30,862 nt of DNA from Candidatus Dadabacteria bacterium RIFCSPHIGHO2_12_FULL_53_21 (GTDB lineage Bacteria > Desulfobacterota_D > UBA1144 > Nemesobacterales > UBA2774): assembly GCA_001775255.1 (NCBI GenBank), contig MFCJ01000133.1:1-30862 (forward strand), written 5' to 3'. This document shows positions 16,088-23,811 of this stretch, piece by piece; position 1 is the first letter of the stretch; the number at the start of each line of letters is the position of its first letter. The notes under the pieces are model-generated. The model worked only from the letters and a program-made list of their open reading frames with translations. It was not told the origin of the DNA and made no database searches. The position numbers and the translations under genes are program-made.

Positions 16088-16276
16088 GTGCCCGTCGTCC
16101 CATATAATCTGGAGCGCCGTATCACTGAACTCGGTTATTTCCGAGGGCTTGTATTTTATAGCTCTGTCCCCCCTGACTGCATCTACGAATCACGCGTCTA
16201 TATTGTACCGTATCCCGCAGCTATTGACTCGCCGTATTAGGGATATTGATTAATCTCATGGCATTAAACTGCGTCG

Positions 16277-16306
16277 TTGACATATTTTATACGGAAATTG
16301 TATAAT
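16277..16306 (+). promoter_or_regulatory. Consensus sigma-70 promoter for the sirtuin-like gene
   Basis: A perfect TTGACA (16277-16282) and a perfect TATAAT (16301-16306) are 18 bases apart. The start codon ATG is at 16316, only nine bases after the -10 box, so transcription should begin within a few bases of the ATG. This is the strongest promoter match in the window. Confidence 0.8.
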
Positions 16307-16315
16307 CCTTTCCAG

Positions 16316-17068
16316 ATGAAAAAGGATGTCGCGGGGACGGTTGCGGAGTGGATCAGAGAGGCGCGGAAGATCGTGGTCCTCACAGGGTGTGACCTTTCTG
16401 CAGAGTCCGGACTGCCGGATTTCTCTGACCCCAGGCTGAACCCCCACATAAGGGACTTCCGCGAGAGCAGGGAGGTAAGGGCCGAGTACTGGAAGAAAAT
16501 CATGGAAATTTACCCTTCACTCCTTAGCGCGGAGCCGGGTCCGGGGCACCGCGCACTGGCAGAGCTTGAAATACTCGGGAACCTCGACTGCATATTCACT
16601 CAGAGTGCGGACGGACTCCATCACAGGGCGGGAAGCGCGACCGTCATCGAGCTCAACAGCAGCATTCTCTGGGTCACCTGCCCAAGCTGCGGCAAGGATT
16701 ATTCGATAGACGAGATCGCGGGCATGCTGGATAAAGGCGCGCCGGTGCCTGCGTGCAGGGAATGCGGGAGCGACCAGCTAAAACCTGCGATTTCATTCCC
16801 GGGGCAGCCCCCGCCTCACTGGGAGGCACGGGAAGCGTGGATGAGGCTCCATAGCGCCGACCTCTTTCTCATCGCGGGCGCATCTCTCGACAAGGAGCCT
16901 GTCGCCTCATACCCCTACCTCGCCAAAGAGAATAACGCCAAAGTGGTAATCATAAACGAGAAGGAAGGCCCCGCCGACGACCACGTCGATGCGGTCATTT
17001 ACGGCAAGCCGGGCCAGGTGCTGGGCTACATTATAAAAAAAGTGAAGGAAAGCATTACCATCTCATGA
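16316..17068 (+). CDS. Sirtuin (SIR2-fold) homologue lacking the catalytic histidine
   Basis: A 250-residue SIR2-family protein. The Rossmann signature is altered to LTGCDLSAESGLPDFS (normally GAG.S and PDFR), the NAD-contact motif QNID is QSAD (97-100), and the catalytic His of ELHG is Asn114 (ELNS). The zinc site is kept: Cys122, Cys125, Cys147, Cys150. Fold, length and zinc finger suggest a sirtuin that binds a nucleotide or protein but may not deacylate. The ATG at 16316 is used because the promoter occupies the upstream in-frame TTG. It diverges from the DUF971 gene. No frameshift or stop interrupts it, so it appears maintained. Confidence 0.85.
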   Translation: MKKDVAGTVAEWIREARKIVVLTGCDLSAESGLPDFSDPRLNPHIRDFRESREVRAEYWKKIMEIYPSLLSAEPGPGHRALAELEILGNLDCIFTQSADGLHHRAGSATVIELNSSILWVTCPSCGKDYSIDEIAGMLDKGAPVPACRECGSDQLKPAISFPGQPPPHWEAREAWMRLHSADLFLIAGASLDKEPVASYPYLAKENNAKVVIINEKEGPADDHVDAVIYGKPGQVLGYIIKKVKESITIS

Positions 17069-17084
17069 CCGATAACGGTATAAT
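17055..17084 (+). promoter_or_regulatory. Candidate promoter for thyX
   Basis: TTACCA (17055-17060, 4/6) and a perfect TATAAT (17079-17084) with 18-base spacing, 58 bases before the thyX start. The -35 box lies in the end of the sirtuin-like gene. Pattern match only. Confidence 0.4.
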
Positions 17085-17141
17085 AAGGACTCCTGAAACC
17101 AATCCGTAGCGCTAATTTAAAGGGAAATTCCGAGGAGAGAA

Positions 17142-18626
17142 ATGGCTGAGGAAAAACCGCTCACGACCGACGTAAAAAGATACGTATCCAATACAGACAG
17201 GGACATCTATACGGTGAGCAATATCCCCGAAGAGGTGATTGCCGTAATATTCGCCTATGTGAGCAGGAGCCCGAAAAGCTTCAGGGAGAATATAGGGGCG
17301 GTCATTCAGGAAGAGGAGCTAGGCAGGGAGAGGGCCTCGAAGTTCCACGAAAAGTGGGTGCTCAATTACGGTCACGCTTCTGTTGCGGAGCACGCAGCGG
17401 TGCACGTGGGAATCGAGAGGGTATCCCGTCTCTTCTCTTCTATACTCGAGCTCTCGAACGAGTACCTCTCGTTCACGGAGTACTCCCAGAGATACCAGAA
17501 GCCGTCGAGAGGGGATTTTTATATACCGGGCGAGCTCAACCGGGCACCCACACTTAAGGAAGATTATATTAAGCTCAATCACGACCTCTACACCGCATAT
17601 TCCGAGCTGAATGAAAAGCTCCTCGGGTATTTAATCAGAACGGAGCCCGCTCCCGAGGGTACGGATGAGAAGGCGCATTCGAGGGCGCTCGAAAAGATCG
17701 CGTTCGAGGACGCCCGATACGCCCTCACACTCGCTACGTTCACGAATCTCGGCATGACCGCGAACGCTAGGGCGATCGAGGACTCGCTCACGAAGCTCCT
17801 GTCGAACAAGTACGAAGAGGTGAGGCGGAGGGCGGAGGAGATAAAGGACGAAGTCAGGTTCTCTGTACCTACGCTTGTTAAATACGCGAACGAAAACAGA
17901 TACATTAAAGAGACGAGAGAGGAGCTCGCCAAAATAGCAGGCTCGTTACACGGGCGACAGAATCCCGGCCGGTCAAACGAAGGCTCAGCCGTAAATCTTC
18001 TGGACTGGACAGGTAAGGGTTCCCCCGATCCCGAAGAAGCGGCGATCGATAAGATGATCAAAGCCATACTGTTCGAACACTCGGACTCACGATACGACGA
18101 GATAGACGAATCACTCAAAGGACAAGACCCCGCCGCCAAGCTCGAAATACTTAAGAAATCGCTCGAGAAGCTCGGGAAATACGACAACCCCGTAAACGCG
18201 CTCAGGCTCGTCGGGTACGAGGCCGAGTTCGTCATAAGCGAAGCGTGCTGGCACCAGTTTCTCCGGCACAGAAAGACCGACTGGATTTACAAAGACCCCT
18301 CGGTGTCTCACGGCATCACCGTACCGCCCAATATTGAGAACGCCGGGGTCGCCGGGATGCTCATGGAAGCGGCAGAGAAAAGCGGGAAGCTTTACGTTGA
18401 GCTTATGAATGAGGGCTTATCGGAGTCGGCTAGCTACGTCGTGACGAACGCTCACAACAGGCGCGTTATCGGCGGCTTCGACCTCTGGGAGCTCTATCAC
18501 CTTATAAATTTAAGGATGTCCGAAGGCGCGCAGTGGGATATCAAGAACGTAACCGGGATGCTCGCGAACGAGATAGGCAAACATCATCCCAACCTCGTTG
18601 CTCCCGCGCTGAAGAGGGTAAAATAG
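17142..18626 (+). CDS. Tandem-domain ThyX (flavin-dependent thymidylate synthase) homologue
   Basis: A 494-residue protein, about twice a normal ThyX, formed of two ThyX-like halves. The first has GHASVAEHA (77-85), an altered loop SRLFSSILELSNEYLSFTEY and SQRYQ, but no RHR. The second has QFLRHR with RHR at 375-377, lacks the usual Ser/Asn/Glu/Arg-Tyr that follow it, and ends with NLRMSEGAQWDI. ThyX makes dTMP from dUMP using FAD, NADPH and methylenetetrahydrofolate; active sites form between subunits. Whether this fused form makes dTMP is unproven. GAGGAG upstream of the ATG at 17142 supports the start. Confidence 0.85.
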   Translation: MAEEKPLTTDVKRYVSNTDRDIYTVSNIPEEVIAVIFAYVSRSPKSFRENIGAVIQEEELGRERASKFHEKWVLNYGHASVAEHAAVHVGIERVSRLFSSILELSNEYLSFTEYSQRYQKPSRGDFYIPGELNRAPTLKEDYIKLNHDLYTAYSELNEKLLGYLIRTEPAPEGTDEKAHSRALEKIAFEDARYALTLATFTNLGMTANARAIEDSLTKLLSNKYEEVRRRAEEIKDEVRFSVPTLVKYANENRYIKETREELAKIAGSLHGRQNPGRSNEGSAVNLLDWTGKGSPDPEEAAIDKMIKAILFEHSDSRYDEIDESLKGQDPAAKLEILKKSLEKLGKYDNPVNALRLVGYEAEFVISEACWHQFLRHRKTDWIYKDPSVSHGITVPPNIENAGVAGMLMEAAEKSGKLYVELMNEGLSESASYVVTNAHNRRVIGGFDLWELYHLINLRMSEGAQWDIKNVTGMLANEIGKHHPNLVAPALKRVK

Positions 18627-18674
18627 TATCCGTCATATAAGTCACTAAATACGAGATTCAGAGTAATCCCCGAT

Positions 18675-19169
18675 ATGGCAAACCAGGAGCACGTTGCAAT
18701 AATAAAAAAAGGGGCGGACGAGTGGAATAAATGGAGGGAAGTGAATCCGGGCGTGACGCCCGATCTCGCATGGGCTAACCTCGTCGGTACGGATTTAACC
18801 GGTATCAACCTCGAAGGGGCGAATATGAAGCTCGCGTTCTGCAAAGGCACGAGCCTGAGCGGGGCGAGACTGAGCGGCGCTACACTGTTCGGGACAAATT
18901 TAGAGGGGGCGAACCTGGCAGGCGCCGCACTCGAAGGGGCCACCCTCGAAGGCGCGCACCTGATAAAAGCCGACCTCTCGGGGGCGAACCTCAGAGGGGT
19001 AAACTTCAAACTGGCAAACCTGCAGGAGGCCACGCTCGAAGGAGCGGACCTGACCGGATGCGCGAAGCTCACGGCGGAGCAGCTTTCAGTGGTGAAAACC
19101 CTGCGCGATGCGAAGCTCGACCCGGCCCTTTCAGAGCAGATATCGAATACGCACCCGGAGCTGTTCTGA
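18675..19169 (+). CDS. Pentapeptide-repeat protein
   Basis: A 164-residue protein. From about residue 38 to 130 it is built of A(N/D/T)L-x-x five-residue repeats (for example LEGANLAGAALEGATLEGA), which fold as a right-handed square beta-helix. There is no signal peptide or membrane segment. The first 35 residues and the last 30, rich in charged residues, cap the helix. Functions across the family range from DNA-gyrase protection to scaffolding; none can be assigned. It lies 48 bases after thyX and 80 before xseA on the same strand. Confidence 0.85.
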   Translation: MANQEHVAIIKKGADEWNKWREVNPGVTPDLAWANLVGTDLTGINLEGANMKLAFCKGTSLSGARLSGATLFGTNLEGANLAGAALEGATLEGAHLIKADLSGANLRGVNFKLANLQEATLEGADLTGCAKLTAEQLSVVKTLRDAKLDPALSEQISNTHPELF

Positions 19170-19249
19170 GAATTCAGTCACCTCCGGGCCTTGCCGCGAA
19201 GGGCGATTTTCCTTGACTATTCCTCCCCCATCCAAAATACTACATCCGA

Positions 19250-20419
19250 ATGGAAGATACCCCGTCTTTTCAGGAATTATTTAAATCACAGATATATACC
19301 GTATCCGCGCTCAACGCCAGGATTAAGGAGACCATAGAAGAGGAGCTGGGCTTCGAGTACGTGTGGGTCACGGGCGAGATATCGAACTTCAAAGGCAACT
19401 ACACGAGCGGGCACTGGTATTTCTCGCTTAAAGACGAGTCGAGCCAGATATCCGCTGTCTGCTTCAAATGGGCGAACCAGGCAATCAAATTCCTCCCCGA
19501 AAACGGAATGGAAGTCATTTGCTCTGGACTCGTAGGTGTTTACGAGAAGCAGGGGGTCTATCAGCTAAACGTGAGGGATATGGAGCCCAAGGGAGTCGGA
19601 GCCCAGGCCCTCGCGCTCGAACAGCTGAGGGAAAAACTCCTGGCCGAGGGTCTATTCAACCCCGAGAGAAAACGCCCCCTGCCCTTCCTCCCGCGGAGGA
19701 TCGGTATCGTAACCTCCCCGACGGGAGCCGCGATAAAGGACATTCTGAAAGTCCTCGACAGCAGGTTCCCCAACCTCGAAATACTTATCTCTCCGGCTAG
19801 GGTTCAGGGGGACGAAGCGCCGGGAGATATAATTTCGTCCCTGAACAGGCTCTACAGGCTCCCCGGCATCGACCTCATCATACTGGCGAGGGGCGGAGGC
19901 TCGAAAGAAGACCTGAGGGCGTTTAACGACGAGGCGCTCGCGAGGGTGATTGCGAAATCCCCCGTTCCGGTAGTATCCGCCGTAGGACACGAAATCGACA
20001 TTACGATCGCGGACCTCGTCGCCGACGTAAGGGCGGCGACACCGTCGAACGCAGCAGAAATAGTGGTCAGGGAAAAGGCGGAGCTCCTTCAGGATTTAGC
20101 CGAGCTCAAGGCCAAAATAGCATTCGCTCTCCTCAACCGCGTTGAGTTCCACGCGAGGGAAATCGACCAGATGCAGACGGATTTGGCCAGGCTCTTTCAG
20201 ATAAAGTTCGATAACGCGGTATCGGAGACTGGCGCGCTGGCCGGGAAGCTCGACGCGCTAAGCCCGCTCAAGGTGCTCGACCGCGGATACAGCATCACGT
20301 ACAAACTCCCGTCGATGAGGACCGTCAAGGATTCGAAAGTGCTCAAGCGCGGGGACAAAGTCCTGATTACTTTTAACAGCGGAAAGGCGAGATGCTCGGT
20401 AACTGAAACCGAAGATTAG
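19250..20419 (+). CDS. xseA: Exodeoxyribonuclease VII large subunit
   Basis: A 389-residue nuclease subunit that trims single-stranded DNA ends. An N-terminal OB fold (VWVTGEISNFKG and GHWYFSLKD) is followed by the catalytic domain with RIGIVTSPTGAAIKDI, ARGGGSKEDLRAFNDE and VSAVGHEIDITIADL. The helical region that holds small XseB subunits is present but short; E. coli XseA is roughly 65 residues longer. No xseB is found beside it, since the next gene is convergent and overlaps its stop by two bases. Confidence 0.93.
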   Translation: MEDTPSFQELFKSQIYTVSALNARIKETIEEELGFEYVWVTGEISNFKGNYTSGHWYFSLKDESSQISAVCFKWANQAIKFLPENGMEVICSGLVGVYEKQGVYQLNVRDMEPKGVGAQALALEQLREKLLAEGLFNPERKRPLPFLPRRIGIVTSPTGAAIKDILKVLDSRFPNLEILISPARVQGDEAPGDIISSLNRLYRLPGIDLIILARGGGSKEDLRAFNDEALARVIAKSPVPVVSAVGHEIDITIADLVADVRAATPSNAAEIVVREKAELLQDLAELKAKIAFALLNRVEFHAREIDQMQTDLARLFQIKFDNAVSETGALAGKLDALSPLKVLDRGYSITYKLPSMRTVKDSKVLKRGDKVLITFNSGKARCSVTETED

Positions 20420-21429
20420 CCGAGCAGGAGGTTAAACTCGGGGACTTCGATAATAATGGCTCCGGTGCTCGTGATGAGGGCTTCCGTCTCACCTTCCGGC
20501 ATGGAGTCTGTAAGGATATGCTTTACCCTGTTTCCGAGGTCAGTCATGAGCTTTTTCCCCGGCTGCCGGCCGTTTAAGCCCGAAAGGGACTTCCTGCACA
20601 ATTCCTCGAGGCCCGCTCTAGTCTCGAATAATACCGTCGGCATTACCTCGACTATGTCCTGATAGAATTCCTTCCTGCCTTCCGCGACCGCCGCCCTGCT
20701 CCCTTGATAAATAGTCAGGTAGTTTACGAACTTCGCGAAGGGGCTCGCGTCCGTTAAATAAGAAAAGGACTGGTCCTCGGCATTGAGCTGATGACACCTG
20801 AGAGAGGCGTTTTGGAGAGCCTCCATCAAATCACCCTCCGAGACCTCCGCCGTATGCGCCTGATCCGCCCCCGGAGATAAAAACAGCGCCGCAGGGAATT
20901 CGGGTCCTATATTTTTATAGATCCCGGCGAGCTCGTCCTCGAGTTTTTTCCTCTTCATCAATCCGAATTTGAGGACCGCTCTGAAGTTGAGAACCTTGTC
21001 GTTTGTTATCTTGTCGTCAGGGAATACTATGATCCTGTCTACGCTCCCCATACTCTCGAGAGAATCCAAGACACCCTCCGCCGGGTGCCCCCGCTCGAGG
21101 AACACGAGCTTCGGACGAAGCTCGTTTGCCGCACCGATAACCCGCTCTGCGCTTTCGTCAGGGGACATCGGAGCAATTACACCGCCGAGGTGCAAGACCG
21201 CAATTTCGGAAGAGATCGCTTCCAACCTGTTCGAAGAGACCACGAGCGCCCTGTCCCCCCTGCCGAACCCCAGGTCGAGGAGGAAAGCTGCTATATTCTT
21301 CACTTTACGGTCGAAGTCGAGCCAGGTAATTTGTTTCCAGCTCCATCCGTCCCTCCGCTGATAGAGGAGCCTGGCCCCGTGCTCCTTTACTCGATTTTGC
21401 AGAAGTTCTGGTATAGTCTTTTCGCTCAT
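20416..21429 (-). CDS. Degenerate acyl-CoA-synthetase-like (AMP-binding fold) protein
   Basis: A 337-residue protein whose first half resembles long-chain acyl-CoA ligases (TIPELLQNRVKEHG, WKQITWLDFDRKVKNIAAFL, LHLGGVIAPMSP). The ATP-binding P-loop, normally YTSGTTG-PKG, reads LFLSPGADQAHTAEV near residue 184, losing its Thr and Lys. No YG-TE adenylate motif or C-terminal lid domain follows; the last 130 residues are mostly helical and end after a novel tail. The frame is intact, so it may be a pseudoenzyme rather than a dead gene. It faces the cca gene with a shared 81-base upstream region. Confidence 0.7.
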   Translation of the reverse strand: MSEKTIPELLQNRVKEHGARLLYQRRDGWSWKQITWLDFDRKVKNIAAFLLDLGFGRGDRALVVSSNRLEAISSEIAVLHLGGVIAPMSPDESAERVIGAANELRPKLVFLERGHPAEGVLDSLESMGSVDRIIVFPDDKITNDKVLNFRAVLKFGLMKRKKLEDELAGIYKNIGPEFPAALFLSPGADQAHTAEVSEGDLMEALQNASLRCHQLNAEDQSFSYLTDASPFAKFVNYLTIYQGSRAAVAEGRKEFYQDIVEVMPTVLFETRAGLEELCRKSLSGLNGRQPGKKLMTDLGNRVKHILTDSMPEGETEALITSTGAIIIEVPEFNLLLG

Positions 21430-21510
21430 TAATATTTACCGTGATCGGCGTTAAAATATCCTCGTCAGGACAGAGTGTAAAATATACTATAAAATTGCCA
21501 GTTTAAAACT

Positions 21511-22881
21511 ATGAAGAAAGTTATAAAAATCAAACCGTTCGAGAGCGAGCTCTTCGACATAGCCAAGCACCTGGTCACCCAGCTGAAGAATTCGGGATAC
21601 AAGGCTTTCTGCGTCGGAGGGTGCACCAGGGATATGCTTATGAATGTCCCGCCCAAGGAATACGATATTACGACGAGCGCCACCCCCGAAGAGGTTTCGA
21701 ACATATTCTCGCATACGATACCCGTCGGAGTGAGCTTCGGCGTTATCCTCGTTCTGATAGGGCATTACAGGTTCGAGGTCGCCACCTTCAGAAAAGACGA
21801 GGGTTACTCGGACAGCCGCCACCCGGACTACGTCACCTACAGCACGGATGAAGAGGAAGACGTGCTCAGGAGGGACTTCACGATAAACGGGATGCTGTAT
21901 GACCCGATCGAAGAAGAGGCTATCGACTATGCGGGCGGGTTGGACGATATAAGGGACGGGATAATCAGGACCATAGGCGTGCCGCTTGATAGATTCAGCG
22001 AAGACAAGCTCAGGCTCATGAGGGCGGTTAGGTTCGCATCCCGGTACGGGTTCGCGATCGAGGGGGACACATACGGCGCCCTGAAGGAACTCGCGTCCCG
22101 AATCAATCTGGTTAGCGCCGAGAGGATAAAGGACGAGCTCGTAAAGATCATCACCCAGAGGAATCCGGGGGACGGGCTCAAGATGCTCAGGGAGACCGGC
22201 TTGCTCCGTTACATCCTTCCGGAAGTGGATATTATGCACGGGGTGGAACAGCCCCCGGAATTCCATCCGGAGGGAGACGTATTCAAGCACACGTGCCTCG
22301 TGCTCGACAAAATATACGAGAACACCGGCGGTCTCGCCTCACCTGAGCTGGCCATGGGAGGACTCCTCCACGACGTCGGGAAACCCCCGACATTCTCCGT
22401 CTCGGACAGGATAAGGTTTAACGGCCACGACAAGCTCGGGGCCGACATGTCCCGGGAGATATGCAGGCGGCTCAAATTCTCCAACAAACAGATCGAACTC
22501 ATCTATGAGCTCGTGCGGGACCATCTGAAGTTTAAAGACGTCTTCTATATGAAAAAGAGCACGTTAAAGAGGTTTATCGGTATGCCGGATTTCGATGAAC
22601 ATATGGTCCTCCACCTGGCGGACTGTCTCGCGAGCCACGGCTCTACTGAGGCTTACGACTTCGTCATGAAAAAGTTCGAAGAGCTCAAAGACGAGGAGAT
22701 AAAACCCGAGCCGCTTCTCGGAGGGAGGGAGCTTATCGAAATGGGATACAGCCCGGGCCCGTTATTCAAAGAGATACTGAATCTCGTCGAGGAAGCTCAG
22801 CTCGAAGGGGAGATAACAAGCAGGAGTGAAGCCCTTGAGCTCGTTTCGAGGAAATACCCGATCGGCAAAAACGCCGGTTAG
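21511..22881 (+). CDS. cca: CCA-adding tRNA nucleotidyltransferase with HD domain
   Basis: A 456-residue class II nucleotidyltransferase that completes or repairs tRNA 3' CCA ends. The head domain shows FCVGGCTRD (33-41) and EYDITTSATPEE (metal residues at 50 and 52, Glu replacing the usual first Asp). RDFTINGMLYDP and DRFSEDKLRLMRAVRFASRY follow, marking the nucleotide-selection and neck regions. A C-terminal HD phosphohydrolase-type domain carries GGLLHDVGKP. A poly(A) polymerase role cannot be excluded from sequence alone. No clear ribosome-binding site precedes the ATG; TATACT and TATAAA boxes lie 20-28 bases upstream. Confidence 0.88.
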   Translation: MKKVIKIKPFESELFDIAKHLVTQLKNSGYKAFCVGGCTRDMLMNVPPKEYDITTSATPEEVSNIFSHTIPVGVSFGVILVLIGHYRFEVATFRKDEGYSDSRHPDYVTYSTDEEEDVLRRDFTINGMLYDPIEEEAIDYAGGLDDIRDGIIRTIGVPLDRFSEDKLRLMRAVRFASRYGFAIEGDTYGALKELASRINLVSAERIKDELVKIITQRNPGDGLKMLRETGLLRYILPEVDIMHGVEQPPEFHPEGDVFKHTCLVLDKIYENTGGLASPELAMGGLLHDVGKPPTFSVSDRIRFNGHDKLGADMSREICRRLKFSNKQIELIYELVRDHLKFKDVFYMKKSTLKRFIGMPDFDEHMVLHLADCLASHGSTEAYDFVMKKFEELKDEEIKPEPLLGGRELIEMGYSPGPLFKEILNLVEEAQLEGEITSRSEALELVSRKYPIGKNAG

Positions 22882-22893
22882 ATTCAATGCGGA

Positions 22894-23352
22894 TTATTTG
22901 AAAGACCCTTCGTCAAAATCGGAAGAGATATACCAGAAGTTCCCTTTTTGTATCCAGGTGTCCTCAGCCATGACACTCTTCTCCGAAACAGAGGGATATT
23001 TATAGTAGGTAAAGAGGACCCTTATCTCGCACTCGCCCGTTTCCTTTTCCTTTTCTTTTTCCTCCTGACTTGCCCCCGGTTCGTTTTCGGTTATGTAAAC
23101 CATTTCCTTTATCTCATATCCCGTTATGTTCAGGTCCTTCTGGTTTGCATACACGAAGGCTTCGAACTCCTTGTACTTATCCGGGTCCACGAACTGCGAC
23201 GCTTTCTCATAGTACTTCCACATTATTAGCTTGTAGTAGAGATCGCTTGATTTCGCGAGGGACTCCTGGTCTTCAGTCTGTACTAAACCGGTCGTCTTGC
23301 CGCAACCGAATAATACGAAGGCGATAAGAAGGCATGATACGGCTTTCTTCAT
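22894..23352 (-). CDS. Small lipoprotein of unknown function
   Basis: A 152-residue protein with a lipoprotein signal (LLIAFVLFGC, lipidated Cys17). The mature part alternates tyrosine-rich helix-like segments (YYKLIMWKYYEKASQF) with a Glu/Lys stretch (about 96-107) and a beta-rich end (WIQKGNFWYISSDFD). The layout resembles small DUF4878/NTF2-like envelope lipoproteins, but I cannot assign a family. It follows atpE on the same strand, separated by a strong hairpin, so it probably has its own promoter. Confidence 0.75.
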   Translation of the reverse strand: MKKAVSCLLIAFVLFGCGKTTGLVQTEDQESLAKSSDLYYKLIMWKYYEKASQFVDPDKYKEFEAFVYANQKDLNITGYEIKEMVYITENEPGASQEEKEKEKETGECEIRVLFTYYKYPSVSEKSVMAEDTWIQKGNFWYISSDFDEGSFK

Positions 23353-23394
23353 AGTAGAAGGGTAATGCCGGGGGACGAATATATCAAATAATCG

Positions 23395-23426
23395 AATACG
23401 GGGGGCCGACGTCGGCCCCCCGTATT
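23395..23426 (-). terminator. Perfect 32-base palindrome after atpE
   Basis: Sixteen-base arms meeting at GAC/GTC (AATACGGGGGGCCGAC and its exact complement) form a very stable GC-rich hairpin four bases after the atpE stop. T-rich DNA follows on the minus strand (TTATTT), so it should terminate the F0 operon. Confidence 0.75.
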
Positions 23427-23430
23427 AGGA

Positions 23431-23757
23431 TTATATTTTTCCCTGCAGCAGGAATGCTATGAGAAGAGCATAAATAACGAGAGACTCGATCAGAGCAAGA
23501 CCGATAATCATCGGAGTGAGGATCTTGGAGCTTGCGCCCGGGTTTCTCGCGATACCGCTCAATGCAGCCGCGGTCGCGCGTCCCTGACCCAATCCGGCGA
23601 CACCGGCCGCGATCCCAATTCCCAATCCCGCACCGAGAGCGAGTCCGAGCTTTGTGAGCTCTCCGCCGCTCCCTTCCTGTGCGAAAGCCGCATCCGGAAT
23701 AAAAGCAGCGAGTATAGCTACCCCGACTATCGAGAGAATCGAAAGTGCTGTCTTCAT
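23431..23757 (-). CDS. atpE: ATP synthase F0 subunit c
   Basis: A 108-residue rotor-ring proteolipid. An N-terminal signal-like segment (1-26, ending DAAFA) precedes a two-helix hairpin. Helix 1 holds GLGQGRA (Gln59), the polar loop is ARNPGA, and helix 2 holds the ion-binding Glu91 in ALIESLVIY, followed by Ser92 and Tyr96. Gln, Glu-Ser and Tyr are the main residues of Na+-binding c rings, although the usual following Thr is Leu. It is the last gene of the atpZ-atpI-atpB-atpE run; a good ribosome-binding region (AAAGGAGG) precedes the ATG. Confidence 0.95.
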   Translation of the reverse strand: MKTALSILSIVGVAILAAFIPDAAFAQEGSGGELTKLGLALGAGLGIGIAAGVAGLGQGRATAAALSGIARNPGASSKILTPMIIGLALIESLVIYALLIAFLLQGKI

Positions 23758-23811
23758 TTTTTACCTCCTTTTGTATAGTAGGTCATTCTTTTTTAAATTT
23801 TTGCCCGAATC

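Noticed and set aside
16277..16315. TTG start adding 13 residues to the sirtuin-like protein
   Set aside because: The TTG is the first half of a perfect -35 box, and a perfect -10 box lies within the extension, so it would not be transcribed from this promoter.
21640..21680. Glu in place of the first metal-binding Asp of the CCA enzyme as evidence of inactivity
   Set aside because: Glu can bind metal, all other motifs are intact, and some variation at this site in the family is plausible; a single conservative change is weak evidence.
21487..22290. Antisense open frame of 267 codons opposite cca
   Set aside because: It lies wholly over the conserved cca head domain, with low-complexity content and no family resemblance.
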